From Odobenus rosmarus divergens (taxonomy: Eukaryota; Chordata; Mammalia; Carnivora; Odobenidae), in the NCBI RefSeq assembly GCF_000321225.1, contig NW_004450566.1:324097-388096 (forward strand): DNA of 64,000 nt. Direction: 5' to 3'. The notes beneath the pieces are model-generated. The model made no database searches, was not told where the DNA came from, and worked only from the letters and a program-made list of their open reading frames with translations. The position numbers and the translations under genes were made by a program. Shown piece after piece: positions 45,956-56,159 of this stretch. Positions within the stretch are counted from its first letter, which is position 1; each line of letters begins with the position of its first letter.

Positions 45956-46106
45956 GAAACTAGAATAAGGAGTCAGGAGGGAAGCCAAAAAGGGATGGAT
46001 GAGGATCTCAAAATTGAACTGAATTTGTCTTCCAAATTTGCCTAGAATCCTCCTTGGCTTTTCCTATGAGCCATAGATGGTTTATTTCATCTAAAAGGGC
46101 TTATTA

Positions 46107-46313
46107 TGGGGTGCCTGGGTGGCTCAGTTGGTTAAGCGACTGCCTACGGCTCAGGTCATGATATCAGGGTCCTGGGTTCAAGCCCTGCATGGGCTTTCTG
46201 CTCAGCGAGAGGCCTGCTTCTCTCTCTCCCACTCCCCCTGCTTGTGTTCCCTCTCTTGCTGTGTCTCTCTCTGTCAAATAAATAAATAAAATCTTAAAAA
46301 TAAATAAATAAAT
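46107..46313 (+). mobile_element. CAN-SINE
   Basis: It starts GGGGTGCCTGGGTGGCTCAG and ends in CAAATAAATAAATAAAATC with further AAAT units. Target-site duplication: AAAAGGGCTTATTA (46093-46106) against AAAAGGGTTTATTA (46314-46327), one change. Confidence 0.95.
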
Positions 46314-46327
46314 AAAAGGGTTTATTA

Positions 46328-46849
46328 GGTACCAAAGAGAATCTTAATTTAGTTTTCAAAGTGTAGATTTGTCTTTCCATTGAGAGCAGGTTTCTTAACA
46401 ACAATGGTAGTAATTTTGTAGATTCTTTGCAGTCTTAGAATTAAGACTTCAGGGCCACTATATGGGATCTCCCACCAAAATATATTTTCTGTCACCTCAA
46501 ATGCACCAAATCAAATAAGACACCTCTTCAGGAAATCCTTGACATTCAGGCCCATCTATTTTATAGAGAGTGGGTAATGTAGCCCCTTTATAAAATTGCC
46601 TATTTAATTCACCTCAATTAAGCGAGAACAAACAGAAGAGTTTTAACCACAGAGATAAAGTAACTGAATTGCAAAGCCAAGAATGAGTGCAAGTTAATGG
46701 ATTTGCATTAGGAAAGGCTTAGGAGAGCCCATTAGAACAGGCAACTGCAAAAATACAAAGTGAGATTTTGTAAAGAATCTTCTCCATAAGGATTAAAGAT
46801 TAGTGCTTTGAAAATATGATAGCACACAGAAAAATAGCATTAGAAACTG

Positions 46850-46884
<35 letters not shown>

Positions 46885-46912
46885 CTAAAGGAGCCATTCT
46901 CACCCAGAGTGC
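46328..46912. other. Unique stretch ending in a 31-A run
   Basis: No repeat recognised before the homopolymer at 46850-46880. The run has no SINE or L1 body directly in front of it. Confidence 0.45.
46850..46880. repeat. (A)31 homopolymer
   Basis: An uninterrupted run of A, longer than any SINE tail in this window. It may be the remnant tail of a severely truncated retroposon, or a sequencing/assembly-sensitive homopolymer. Confidence 0.95.
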
Positions 46913-46927
46913 AAAAGACACCTTTCA

Positions 46928-47092
46928 GGGGCAGCTGGGTGGCTCAGTCGGTTGAGCGTCTGCCTTCCCAGGGTCCTGTTATTGAGCCCCTCATTGGGCT
47001 CCCTGCTCAGAGGGGAGTCTGCTTCTCCCTCTGCCCCTCATTCCACTTGTGCTCGCTCTCTCTCTCTCTTAAATAAAATTAAAAAAAAAAGA
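46928..47092 (+). mobile_element. CAN-SINE with internal deletion
   Basis: It starts GGGGCAGCTGGGTGGCTCAG and runs to TCTGCCTTCCCAGGG, where about 20 bp of the usual body (including GGCTCAGGTCATGATC) is missing. The rest is complete. Target duplication AAAAGACACCTTT against AAAAGCCACCTTT. Confidence 0.93.
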
Positions 47093-47105
47093 AAAGCCAC
47101 CTTTA

Positions 47106-47764
47106 AGCTGGAGTGGCTTTTACGATTGCCCGGTGCCAAGTTGCTGTAGCATTGGCAGGCAGCTCCACACAGCTCCTTTCCTTCAGGAGTGCCAGCAGGG
47201 AGAAGCTTTCAGAGCATGTCTGCACAGGCGACCAGAAAACTCAGGCTCTGAGGTCTAAATAAGGAAATTGATTCTGACTAAGATTCCTTCTTAGTCAATC
47301 CTTGATGACTCTAGAGACAGCAACCCTATTGGTTTCATTATGTGGTTTAAGAGAATGTACTGAAGAAAATGTTAATAGGACTGCATGACTGACTACACAC
47401 ATTATACTGCAAGATAAGGTCAGTTTTTCTCACTCTTGGTCATCATCAGTCTATTTCATATAATACTGCTAGTCAGACTTCTTAGGCCCTCCTAGAATTT
47501 CAGTGAACAATTCTAGACATCCAAGAAACATTTTTTTTTTATAAAGGTACTACTTATTAATGGCGAGCATATGAAAATAAAAGCAGTTTGACTGTCACCT
47601 CTTGGTAGCAAAGGTACAACATTTTTAGACAGTAAATAAATAGAAGGTTGTTTTAAGGAGCAGTAAACCTAGGCAAGGAGACAGTCTGGAGATAAATGCA
47701 AGAGCAGGAGGGATGGTAGAAAGGGAGGAGAACATCCTCCTGGTTGGGATATCCTCCAACCCTG
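47106..47764. other. Unique non-coding stretch
   Basis: No repeat or gene recognised. Confidence 0.4.
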
Positions 47765-47925
47765 TGACTCGAAGCATAGTCTGTGGACCAGGGACATCTG
47801 CAACATCTGGCAGAACTCTGGTCACCCCTACCCCTGACAGACTGAATCAGAATCTCATTGTTAAAAGGATCCCCAAGGTGATTTATATGCATAGTGAAGT
47901 TTGAGAGCTCAGTTCTAGGAGTCCT
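47765..47925 (-). mobile_element. MER5-type hAT (Charlie) MITE
   Basis: CATAGTCTGTGGACCAGGG, ACTGAATCAGAATCTC, GTTAAAAGGATCCCCAAGG and GTGAAGTTTGAGAGC match the antisense of MER5A/B in order. The terminal inverted repeats are decayed. Confidence 0.7.
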
Positions 47926-48180
47926 GAGAGTCTGGGTTCTGAGTATTTCTACAATTGCTAGGGCTCTCCAACTTTTGTATTTATGAGATTTGTTAAAGTT
48001 GTTGTTAGAAATGAAGTTGTTAAAAAGGCAAATTCAGAAGATCAAAGAGGTTCTAATTCTGTAGGCTTGTGTGGTACCTATCTCCCAGGGATTCCAGCAC
48101 AGGTAGTCACTGGATCACACTTTCAGGCACTTCTGCCACTGATACAAAGATCTGGAAAAGGAAGGCTCTGCTTACTGTAT
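47926..48180. other. Unique non-coding stretch
   Basis: No repeat or gene recognised. Confidence 0.4.
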
Positions 48181-48196
48181 AAAATCTATTGAAGCA

Positions 48197-48451
48197 TATG
48201 GAAAGGGAAGGAAAAATAAAATAAGATAAAAACAGAGAGGGAGATACACCAAAAGAGACTCTTTACTATAGGGAATAAACTGAGGGTTGCTGGAGGGGAG
48301 TTGGGTGGGGGAATGGGGTAACTGGGTGATGGGCATTAAGAAGAGCACTTGATGTAATGATAGAACACTGGGTGTTATATACAACTGATGAATCACTAAA
48401 CTGTACCTCTGAAACTAATAATACACTATGTATTAATTAACTGAATTTAAA
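48197..48451 (+). mobile_element. 5'-truncated carnivore L1 3' end
   Basis: AAACTGAGGGTTGCTGGAGG, AACTGGGTGATGGGCATTAAG, CACTGGGTGTTATATACAAC and a poly(A) tail are the 3'UTR of a young carnivore L1. The target-site duplication AAAATCTATTGAAGCA is identical on both sides (48181-48196, 48452-48467). Only about 255 bp were copied. Confidence 0.95.
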
Positions 48452-48661
48452 AAAATCTATTGAAGCAGTGGGTCATGAAAGGCTTCCTGTTTGGGACTAG
48501 TGGAAGGGAGTTCCCTGCCGGAGACATGACTGATTGTAGGACCCAAGCCCTCATCTTAATAGCTTTATCTGTGTTCTAGTCATACTGAGCTCCTTGTTTT
48601 TTCCCAAAACTCACTGTGCACTTAACCACTTCAGTCTTTGCTATGCTCTTTTTCTCTGCAC

Positions 48662-48900
48662 AGGCTTGAGTCTGAAAGGCTGTGTTTAGATTCTAGCTTC
48701 AGGCGTATACTAGTTTGGTGACCTCAGGCAAGTGATTCACAATCTCTGACACTCAGTGTCCTCATGTGTATAAGGGGTAATGTAGTACCTGTCTTCTGGA
48801 GTTATTGTGACAATTACAAGAGAAATGGCCTGTGTAAAATATATAGCACAGTGGACAGAATTTAGCAGACATTTAGTACATTATCACAACTACTGTTGTT
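48662..48900 (+). mobile_element. MIR
   Basis: CTGTGTTTAGATTCTAGCTTC, GTGACCTCAGGCAAGTGATTC, TGTCCTCATGTGTATAAGGG, TAGTACCTGTCTTCTGG and GCACAGTGGACAGAATTTAG match MIR over most of its length. Confidence 0.8.
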
Positions 48901-49204
48901 ACTCTTTTTTGCGGGGGGGACTAGAGCACTCCCTTTTTTTCCCCAAGACTTAGTTACTCTTTGTATCATTCCTTGATGAGCGAGCCTTCCTTATTGCCAT
49001 CATGAATTATTCACCCATCTGCACTTTCATGCGTACTTAAACATTTCTGTTTGTGTCCCTTTTTGACATGTGTTTTTAGTTTGTTCTCTCTGAAGTGAAC
49101 TGTAAACTCATCAAAACAAACAAATAACAACAAAAACAAACCCTGTCTTTACCCCTTCTGTGGTTTTAGCACCTTACACATAAATATAGTTAAGGCAAGC
49201 TGTT
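48901..49204 (+). mobile_element. Possible L2 3' end in otherwise unique DNA
   Basis: From about 49080 the words CTGTAAACTCATC, CCTGTCTTTACCCC and GCACCTTACACATAAAT are compatible with an L2 tail, with an AAAC-rich insert between them. 48901-49080 is unrecognised. Confidence 0.35.
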
Positions 49205-49410
49205 TGTTTATGTGTTTGGCACTGTTGTAAGCACTTTTAATATATTTACTCATTTAATCCTTAAAACAACCCCATTAGGTAGGTATTGCCATTATCTCCA
49301 TTTTCTAGGTGGAAAACTGAAACACGATGAGGTTAAGGAACTTGTCCAAGGGCACACTGCTAAGCAGCAGACCTGTAATTTGGACTGAGGCAGTCTGGTT
49401 CCAGGAATAA
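49205..49410 (-). mobile_element. MIR
   Basis: TTTGGCACTGTTGTAAGCAC, TTTACTCATTTAATCCTTAAAAC, GTAGGTATTGCCATTATCTCC, GGTTAAGGAACTTGTCC and CTGTAATTTGGACTGAGG match antisense MIR in order. Confidence 0.88.
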
Positions 49411-49711
49411 AACCTTAGCAGACCCTCAGTGAATGCTCCACTGAATTGTATTACGTTGTGAATGCATCGACTTCAGGGGGGTTCTGAAGTTGACAAAGGA
49501 GGAAGTTAAATCATTGTCCAGTTTCCTGATAATATCTTATTAAATTGAAACAATACCAAAACAAATCACAGACATAAAATATTTAGTGTGTTCCTTCTTA
49601 AAGGAAACCTCAAATCTATTACGAAATTGTGATGACAAGCGTTTAACTTATTTCAAAGAGCAAGATTTTGTAGAATAGCAGGAGTAAAGACTTCCTGACA
49701 TTGACATTCAT
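49411..49711. other. Unique non-coding stretch
   Basis: No repeat or gene recognised. Confidence 0.4.
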
Positions 49712-50044
49712 TTTTTTAGCTTTATTGAGGTATAATTTACATATAATAAACTTGCTCATCTAAGTGTACAATTTGAGAATTTTAGTAATTATGTATAGCT
49801 TCATTACCTCCAGCACAATCAAGATACATAAAAATTCCATCACCCTAGAAAGTATACATGTGCCCCTTGTAGTTAATCCTCATCTCTGACGCCTGGCTTC
49901 AGGCAACCATCGATCTGCTTTTTGTGACTATAGTTTTATCTTTTCCAGAGTGTCATATAAGTGGAATTATACAATATGGTAGTCATTTGTGTCTGGATTG
50001 TTTTGCTTAGAATAAAGGTTTTGAAATTTATCTGTGTTGTTGGA
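49712..50044 (-). mobile_element. Older L1 (L1M), left part
   Basis: TTTAGCTTTATTGAGGTATAATTTACATA is the antisense 3' end of an ancient L1. It continues through ATCACCCTAGAAAG, CAGGCAACCATCGATCTGC and CATATAAGTGGAATTATACAA. The same element resumes at 51093 after a younger L1. Confidence 0.85.
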
Positions 50045-51092
50045 GTTTTTATTTAATTTAAAAAAAGTGAAGTATAATTAACATTGGGTTATTATTAGTT
50101 TCAGGTGTATAACATAATGATTCAAAAATTCTATACATTACTTATTGCTCATCTTGATAATTGTACTTTTAGTCCCCTTTATCTATTTTACCCATCCTCC
50201 AACCCACCTCCCCTCTGGCAACTACCAGTTTGTTCTATGTATTTAAGAGTCTGTTTTTTTGTCTCTTGTTTTCTTTGTGTGTTCATTTGTTTTGTTTCAT
50301 TAATTCCACATATGAGTGAAATCATATGATATTTGTCTTTCTCTGACTTATGTATTTCATTTAGCATTATACCCTCTAGGCCCATCCATGTTGTTGCAAA
50401 TGACAAGATGGCATTCTTTTTTCATGGCTGAGTACTATTCCATTTATATATGTATACATACCACATATTCCTTATCCATTCATCTATGGATGGACACTTG
50501 GGTTGCTTCCATAGCTTTGCTATTATAAATAATGCTGCAATAGACATAAGGGTGCATATATCTTTTCCAAATTAGTGTTTTCAGGTTTTTTTGGGTAAAT
50601 ATCCAGTAGTGGAATTACTGGATCATAAGGTAATTCTATTTTTAAGTTTTTGAGGAAACTCCATGCTGTTTTCCACAGTGGCTATACTGATTTGCATTCC
50701 CACCAACAGTGCATGAGGGTTTCTTTTCTCTACCTTCTTGATAACACTTGTTATTTGTTGTCTTTTTGATTCTAGTCATTCTGACAAATGTAAGGCGATA
50801 ACTCATTGTGATTTTCATTTGCATTTCCCTGATGATAAGTGATGTTGAGCATCTTTTCCTGTGTCTGTTGGCCATTGTATGTTTTCTATGGAAAAATGCC
50901 TATTTAGGCCCTCTGTCCATTTTTTAATAGGATTATTTGTATTTTTGGTGTTGAGATGTGTAAGTTATTCATATATTTTGGATATTAACCTCTTACTGAA
51001 TATATCATTTAAAAATATTTCTCCCTTTCAGTAGGTTGCCTTGTTTTATTGGTGGTTTTCTTTACTGGGCAAAAGTTTTTATTTTTGTGTAG
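50045..51092 (-). mobile_element. 5'-truncated L1 inside an older L1
   Basis: A 1.05-kb antisense L1 with the 3'UTR at its left (AAGTATAATTAACATTGGG, TTTCAGGTGTATAACATAATG) and the ORF2 C-terminus. The minus-strand frame 50642-50875 reads the ORF2 tail ([17 protein letters not shown]). Flanks TGTGTTGTTGGAGTTTTT (about 50033-50050) and GTGTGTTGTTTTT (51093-51105) resemble a duplication. It breaks the L1M at 50044/51093. Confidence 0.85.
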
Positions 51093-51872
51093 TGTGTGTT
51101 GTTTTTAATCAGTAGTTTTTCTTATTGATAAGTAGTATTACATATTGTAGAAATACCATGATTTATTTATCCATTTACTAGTTGATGGGCATTTGTATTA
51201 TTCTCAGTTTTTTTGTTATTATGAATAATGCTGCTGTGAAAGTCTTTGTGTGAAAATATGCTTTCATTTCTCTCAGATAAATATCTAGGAATGAGTTTGT
51301 TAGGTATGGTAAATCTCTAACTTTATAAGATACTGGCACATTGTACTAGAGTTCTGGTAACTTCTATTTTTGATGACACTTGATATTGTCAGTCTTTTAA
51401 CTTTACCTATTTTAGTGAATGTTTAGTGGTAGCTCATTGTGATTTTAACTTGCATTTTCTTGATGACTAATGGTGTTGACTATCTTCCCTGGACCTATTA
51501 GCCATTTGCATATCTTCTTCAGTCATTGTGTATCCAAATCTTGTTCATTTAAAAAATTGGGTTGTTTGTCTTTTTCTTATTGAGTTGTATGTATGTTTTC
51601 TAAAAAAAATACTCTGAATATAAATTTTTTTGTCAAAGGTAGTTGCAAATATATTGTCACAGTCTGTAGCTTGCATTTTCATTTTCCTAATTGTGTCTTT
51701 TGAGGAGCAAACATTTAAAATTTTGATTAATTTATTTTATCTATTTTTTTCTTTTTTGTGCTTATTGTTTCTTGCTTAAGAAATCTTTGCCTAACAATGT
51801 CACAAAGATATTCTAGAAGTTCAATAGTTTTTTCATTTAGGTCGACCTTAATTTCACGTAAATTTTGAGTTT
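51093..51872 (-). mobile_element. Older L1 (L1M), right part
   Basis: AGTAGTATTACATATTGTAG, GGCATTTGTATTATTCTCAG, AAGAAATCTTTGCCTAACAATG and AGGTCGACCTTAATTTC follow antisense L1 ORF2/3' text and continue the element started at 49712. Confidence 0.8.
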
Positions 51873-53080
51873 CACATAGACAGTTAAATCCTGCTTTTAT
51901 TAGAGTTCTCTCTTCTTGCCATGTAGCTCATCCCATGTAACTCTGCCAGGTTACACATGGCCATGTAGAAACTAGTAAAAAGAGTGTGTGGGTGTGAGAC
52001 TCAGGGAAACCTTTAAAGCTGGTAGCTGTTCAATTCTTAAGTTCCACAATAAATAAATTGTTTAAATTAGGCTTGTGATTTTTTGTGGGGTGTGTAGAAA
52101 TAATGAGAGGGAAATATCTCATGGTAGATACAGAGTTCGAGTAATTTTTTTAAATCTTTAAGCCTTGGGCAGATGGATATGTTCAAATCAAAGTTAACTA
52201 AATAAGGTATTAATGACCCCAAGTTTTGTTGAATCTTCTAAATATGAAACCAAGTGATATGATTTTTCTTGGTTTTTAATTTTATGTCCATTTCCAGGAA
52301 GCATAGACTTCTTATTTGGAGAGAACAAACACTTTGCTCATTGCTGCAAACCTGTCTGAAACAGGGAAGGACCAATCTTGGGAAAAATTTTCAGCCTGAT
52401 GTCTTCTTTCCTAGCCTGCCTTTTGCCCATAACCACTCCCACATGCCCTGTTCCTAAGATAGTCTGAAGTTTCAAAATGCCAACAAAAAATTCTCTGTAT
52501 TTAGGTTGTTTTGGATTGTTAATTATTGGTGGCAATGGGTGAGTGTTCAGCACCTTGGAACTTTTGCAAAAGAAACTTAATAAGGATACATTTGCTGTAG
52601 TTGGAAAAGTATTTGATGAACAGCTGACCTTTCAAATGTTTACATGAGTTGAATCTCTGAACTGCTAATGTTAGGAAGGTCCAAATTCTAATTCAGAGTC
52701 AGACACTGAATCCCTTTGTGGGGAAAGCTTTTAAATATCTTCAGTTTTTTCATTTGTTTTTAAAAAAAAAAAGGCTAACTTCACCTACTAATTAATTCGT
52801 TAATATTTGTGAATGTTTTGAGCAGATGAAAAGCACTTTTTCAGGGCAGTGCCCTATTGTTCCCTATCATGATTATGGTTTGCCACTCACCTGAAGTAAG
52901 TGGGTAAGTCATGTGCCAAGTTTGCATTGTAGAAAGGAAATGATTCTACAGATCCTTAACTGTGAGTTGGAAAAAGATGTTTCTTTCACGTGGAGCTTGT
53001 GAATAAAGCTTCCACTGTTCTAAGGAAAAAAATGTAAAAGGAAACCTAGTTGTCTGGATTAGGTCACTTATAAATACCTT
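51873..53080. other. Unique non-coding stretch
   Basis: No repeat or gene recognised. Confidence 0.4.
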
Positions 53081-53096
53081 TAAAAATATTTACATA

Positions 53097-53310
53097 GGGC
53101 GCCTGGGTGGCTCAGTCGGTTAAGCGACTGCCTTCGGCTCAGGTCATGATCCTGGAGTCCCGGGATCGAGTCCCGCATCGGGCTCCCTGCTCAGCGAGGA
53201 GCCTGCTTCTCCCTCTAACCCTACGCCCTTTCATGTACTCTCTCTCTCTCATTCTCTCTCAAAATAAATAAATAAATCTTTAAAAAAAAAAATAAAAAAA
53301 TAAAAAAAAA
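53097..53310 (+). mobile_element. Young CAN-SINE
   Basis: It starts GGGCGCCTGGGTGGCTCAGT and runs through GGCTCAGGTCATGATCC, GATCGAGTCCCGCATCGGG and GGAGCCTGCTTCTCCCTCT to a long interrupted A-rich tail. Target-site duplication TAAAAATATTTACATA is identical on both sides (53081-53096 and 53311-53326). Closest to consensus in this window together with 27875-28052. Confidence 0.97.
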
Positions 53311-53326
53311 TAAAAATATTTACATA

Positions 53327-54311
53327 AATCTCCATTGACTAACCAGTTCTCTGCAGCACATTTCATAAAAATTTCTTCTCAAGTAATTTTCTCAGGGAAT
53401 CTTCTCAAGTATTTGGTGAGTTCCCCCCACCCACTGTGTCTTGCATGGGGCCTGGTGTTTACATAGTGCTCAGTTGACTTAAAAAAATCAATCCACGCAT
53501 CTCAAAAAACTAGGGACTGATAGGCTGAGGAAGAAAGTTGGGGTGGAGGAATTGGGAAGGGCCTCTTTTCTATGGTGGCTTTTTTTTTTTCTGATGTACT
53601 ATTTTAGCATAGTTTTTGCTTACTTTCAGTTGCTTTGTTGCTTGAGTTCCTCTTTTAGATGAGTTCCTGTATCCCTCCCCAACTGCACCAGTCACCAAGG
53701 CTGTCTTACTCTAAGCAGTTCCAGAACTCTCCTTTCGTGGTTCTGACATTGCACAGGAAGCAGCAAGCCAGGGCATGTCCATATCTTCACTGGAAAAGGC
53801 CATTTTGAAATTGTTCTAAAATCACTCATCATTTTGGTTGCACTTGAAGTATGAAGGGAATTCTCAGGGAATCACATGCCATAGACGTCATCTGATTTTC
53901 ATGAAGGGAAGATAAATGTTGTGTTGTTGTTATTGGAAACAGTAAAAAGAATTGCTTCTGTTGAGGTCTGATCATACCTTGAAGTTGTCTGGAATGGAGA
54001 ACAGAGGTCATTTTTAGTGTTCAAAAACTGAAACAAAAGACAACAGTTTCCAGCATAGTGTTAAAAATCAAACAGACAAATAAACAAACCCCCCCAAACA
54101 AAGTTTTCAGTACTTAAAATTTAGAGGTTTCACATAAAAATCTGGAATCCCAGCTGTTTTTTTGAAAAATTGGGAGATCTGGTGTTTCTGGATCTTAACT
54201 TTCAGATTTGACAAAACTGATTAGATTGGAGCATCAGCTGCCCCTTGGAACATCTGAAGGCTCATATTACCAGCTTGTTCCCTGGAAATACGATCTGCAG
54301 GGTTTACATGC
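53327..54311. other. Unique non-coding stretch
   Basis: No repeat or gene recognised. A T13 run lies near 53581. Confidence 0.4.
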
Positions 54312-54527
54312 TCAGAATAAAGGTCCAAATATATCTTCTTAAATCATTCTTTTCACTCTTTCTTAATAGTTCCTATCCTTTGAACAGGAAATAGATATGG
54401 GAAAGCATGATAAGAGAATGAATGACTCTTTATCATGCTTTCCCATGTCTATTTCCTGTTCAAAGGACAGGAGCTATAGCGAGTGAAAAGAGTGTTTTAA
54501 GAGGATATATTTGGACCTTTATTCAGC
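54312..54527. repeat. Long imperfect inverted repeat (hairpin)
   Basis: The left arm 54312-54416 and right arm 54426-54527 are reverse complements at about 90%, with one 3-base and one 1-base gap, around a 9-base loop AATGAATGA. Matching runs include CCTTTGAACAGGAAATAGA (left) against TCTATTTCCTGTTCAAAGG (right) and GAATAAAGGTCCAAATATAT against ATATATTTGGACCTTTATTC. A transcript of either strand would fold into a hairpin of about 100 bp. There is no poly(A), no terminal-repeat signature of a known MITE, and no open frame. Confidence 0.9.
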
Positions 54528-55499
54528 TGTTTATAGGCAATACTTCACAAAGTTATCCAAATAACTCAAATTTAAATATACCGATTCAAATATACTTCCT
54601 CGGATTTTTGTGAGGGGAAGATGTGTATGTGTTATGAATTATGTAGGCTTAAAAAGAAAATTAAATATTTTTCAAAATGGTTTGTCTGATATTTAGGGCC
54701 TTTTAAGCAAAAACTTTGCTAGCGTGACCACTTCACAGCAAACAAACTAATCTCCACTGTAGTCTAGTGACTACCACCAGAGTTATATTTATACCTAAAG
54801 AGAAGTAAAATAACAATCAGACACCAGTACCTCTTTACTGAAAAGTATGGGTGAATTTCTGAGACCACATTTATTCTAAGATATATTTTGTTTATAATTC
54901 TGCCTTTTTCCACTAGACATAAATTGCTTCATACATATTCATCCTTTCTTCCTAATAGCATCCTGATTTTCTTCTGGGGTGTTATCTCTCTCCCATCTAT
55001 TGCAGTCCCAGGGGGCTGAAGGGTGGTAGTAGTAAATCAAGCCACCTTGGATTCCCATTAGAGAAGCCCTTGGTTCTTACTCTTACTGCTGGGTATAGGC
55101 ATGTGACTCAAGTTTGGAAAGCTGGACTCTTTTGGTTATTTGAATCTTGAACAGAGTGGTACAAAGTCAAAAGCAACAGTTGAAGCTCAGGCATTGCAGG
55201 GGTGTTGCTCTGATGGTCATTTTGTTCCTTGTCTTGTTCCTGTCCTGTTCCGAAGTCTGGTTTCTCCAGGCTCCCTCTTGACTTCTTGAAATTTCCCAGT
55301 ATTCTGTTTAATTTTCTTTTCTTTCTTTCTTGCATAAAATCAGACAGCTCCAACTGATATATCTAAGCCCTGACTATCTTGCCACTTGCCCTGCTACTGT
55401 CTTAGTCCATTCTCCACCATCTCTTGCATGGGAATACCAAAGTAGTCTTCTTGCCAATCAAAACAGATACATTTATATATATCTGCTAAAACATTTTAT
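54528..55499. other. Unique non-coding stretch
   Basis: No repeat recognised with confidence; text near 55080-55140 (GGCATGTGACTCAAGTTTGG) recalls an old repeat that I cannot name. Confidence 0.35.
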
Positions 55500-55884
55500 A
55501 AGTCAATTCAAGTCACTTCTCTGCTCAAAACCTTCAAGTGGCTTCCCAATTCACTCTGAGTTAAGGACAAAATCTTTACATGTTTAAGAAGGTTCACCAC
55601 GATCTGACCCCTAATGCCTTAGCGACGTCATCTCCTACTACTCTTTCCCTCCTTGCTACACTGGCCTCATTGCTGGTCCTCTAATGTCAGGCATAATCCA
55701 GTCCCAAGCATTCTTCACTTGCTCTTCCTTCTACCTTGAATACTTTTTCACCAGACAGCCACTTTAGCTCATTCTTTCACTTTGGGATTTTGCTCAAATA
55801 TCACCTATGTGGTGAGACCTTCCCTGACCACTGTATTTACAATGTAAAGACTCTCCCACCATTGGCATTTCCTACCCATTTCTC
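55500..55884 (+). mobile_element. L2, left part, split by L1
   Basis: CACTTCTCTGCTCAAAACCTTC, AAGTGGCTTCCCAATTCAC, TCTGAGTTAAGGACAAAATC, GCTCAAATATCACCTATGTG and GAGACCTTCCCTGACCACTG follow the L2 3' region in order. The tail of the element lies at 62938-63121. Confidence 0.88.
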
Positions 55885-56159
55885 AGCTTTTTTTTAAATT
55901 TAATTTTTAAATTTTAATTACAGTATAGTTAACAGACAGTATTATATTAGTTTCAGGTGTACAATATAATGATTCAACAGTTCTATATATTGCTTAATGC
56001 TCATCATGATAGGTGTACTCTTAATCCCTTTAACCTATTTCACCCATCCTCCCCCCAACCCCCCACTCATCTCCTATCTGGTAACCATCAGCTTGTTCTG
56101 TATACTGTTTTTTTGTTTGTCTCTTTTTGTTTGTTTTGTTTCTTAAATTCTGCATATGA

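Noticed and set aside
53097..53180. tRNA-like head of CAN-SINEs as a possible tRNA gene
   Set aside because: The head cannot form a full cloverleaf and is joined to a SINE body; it is a retroposon.
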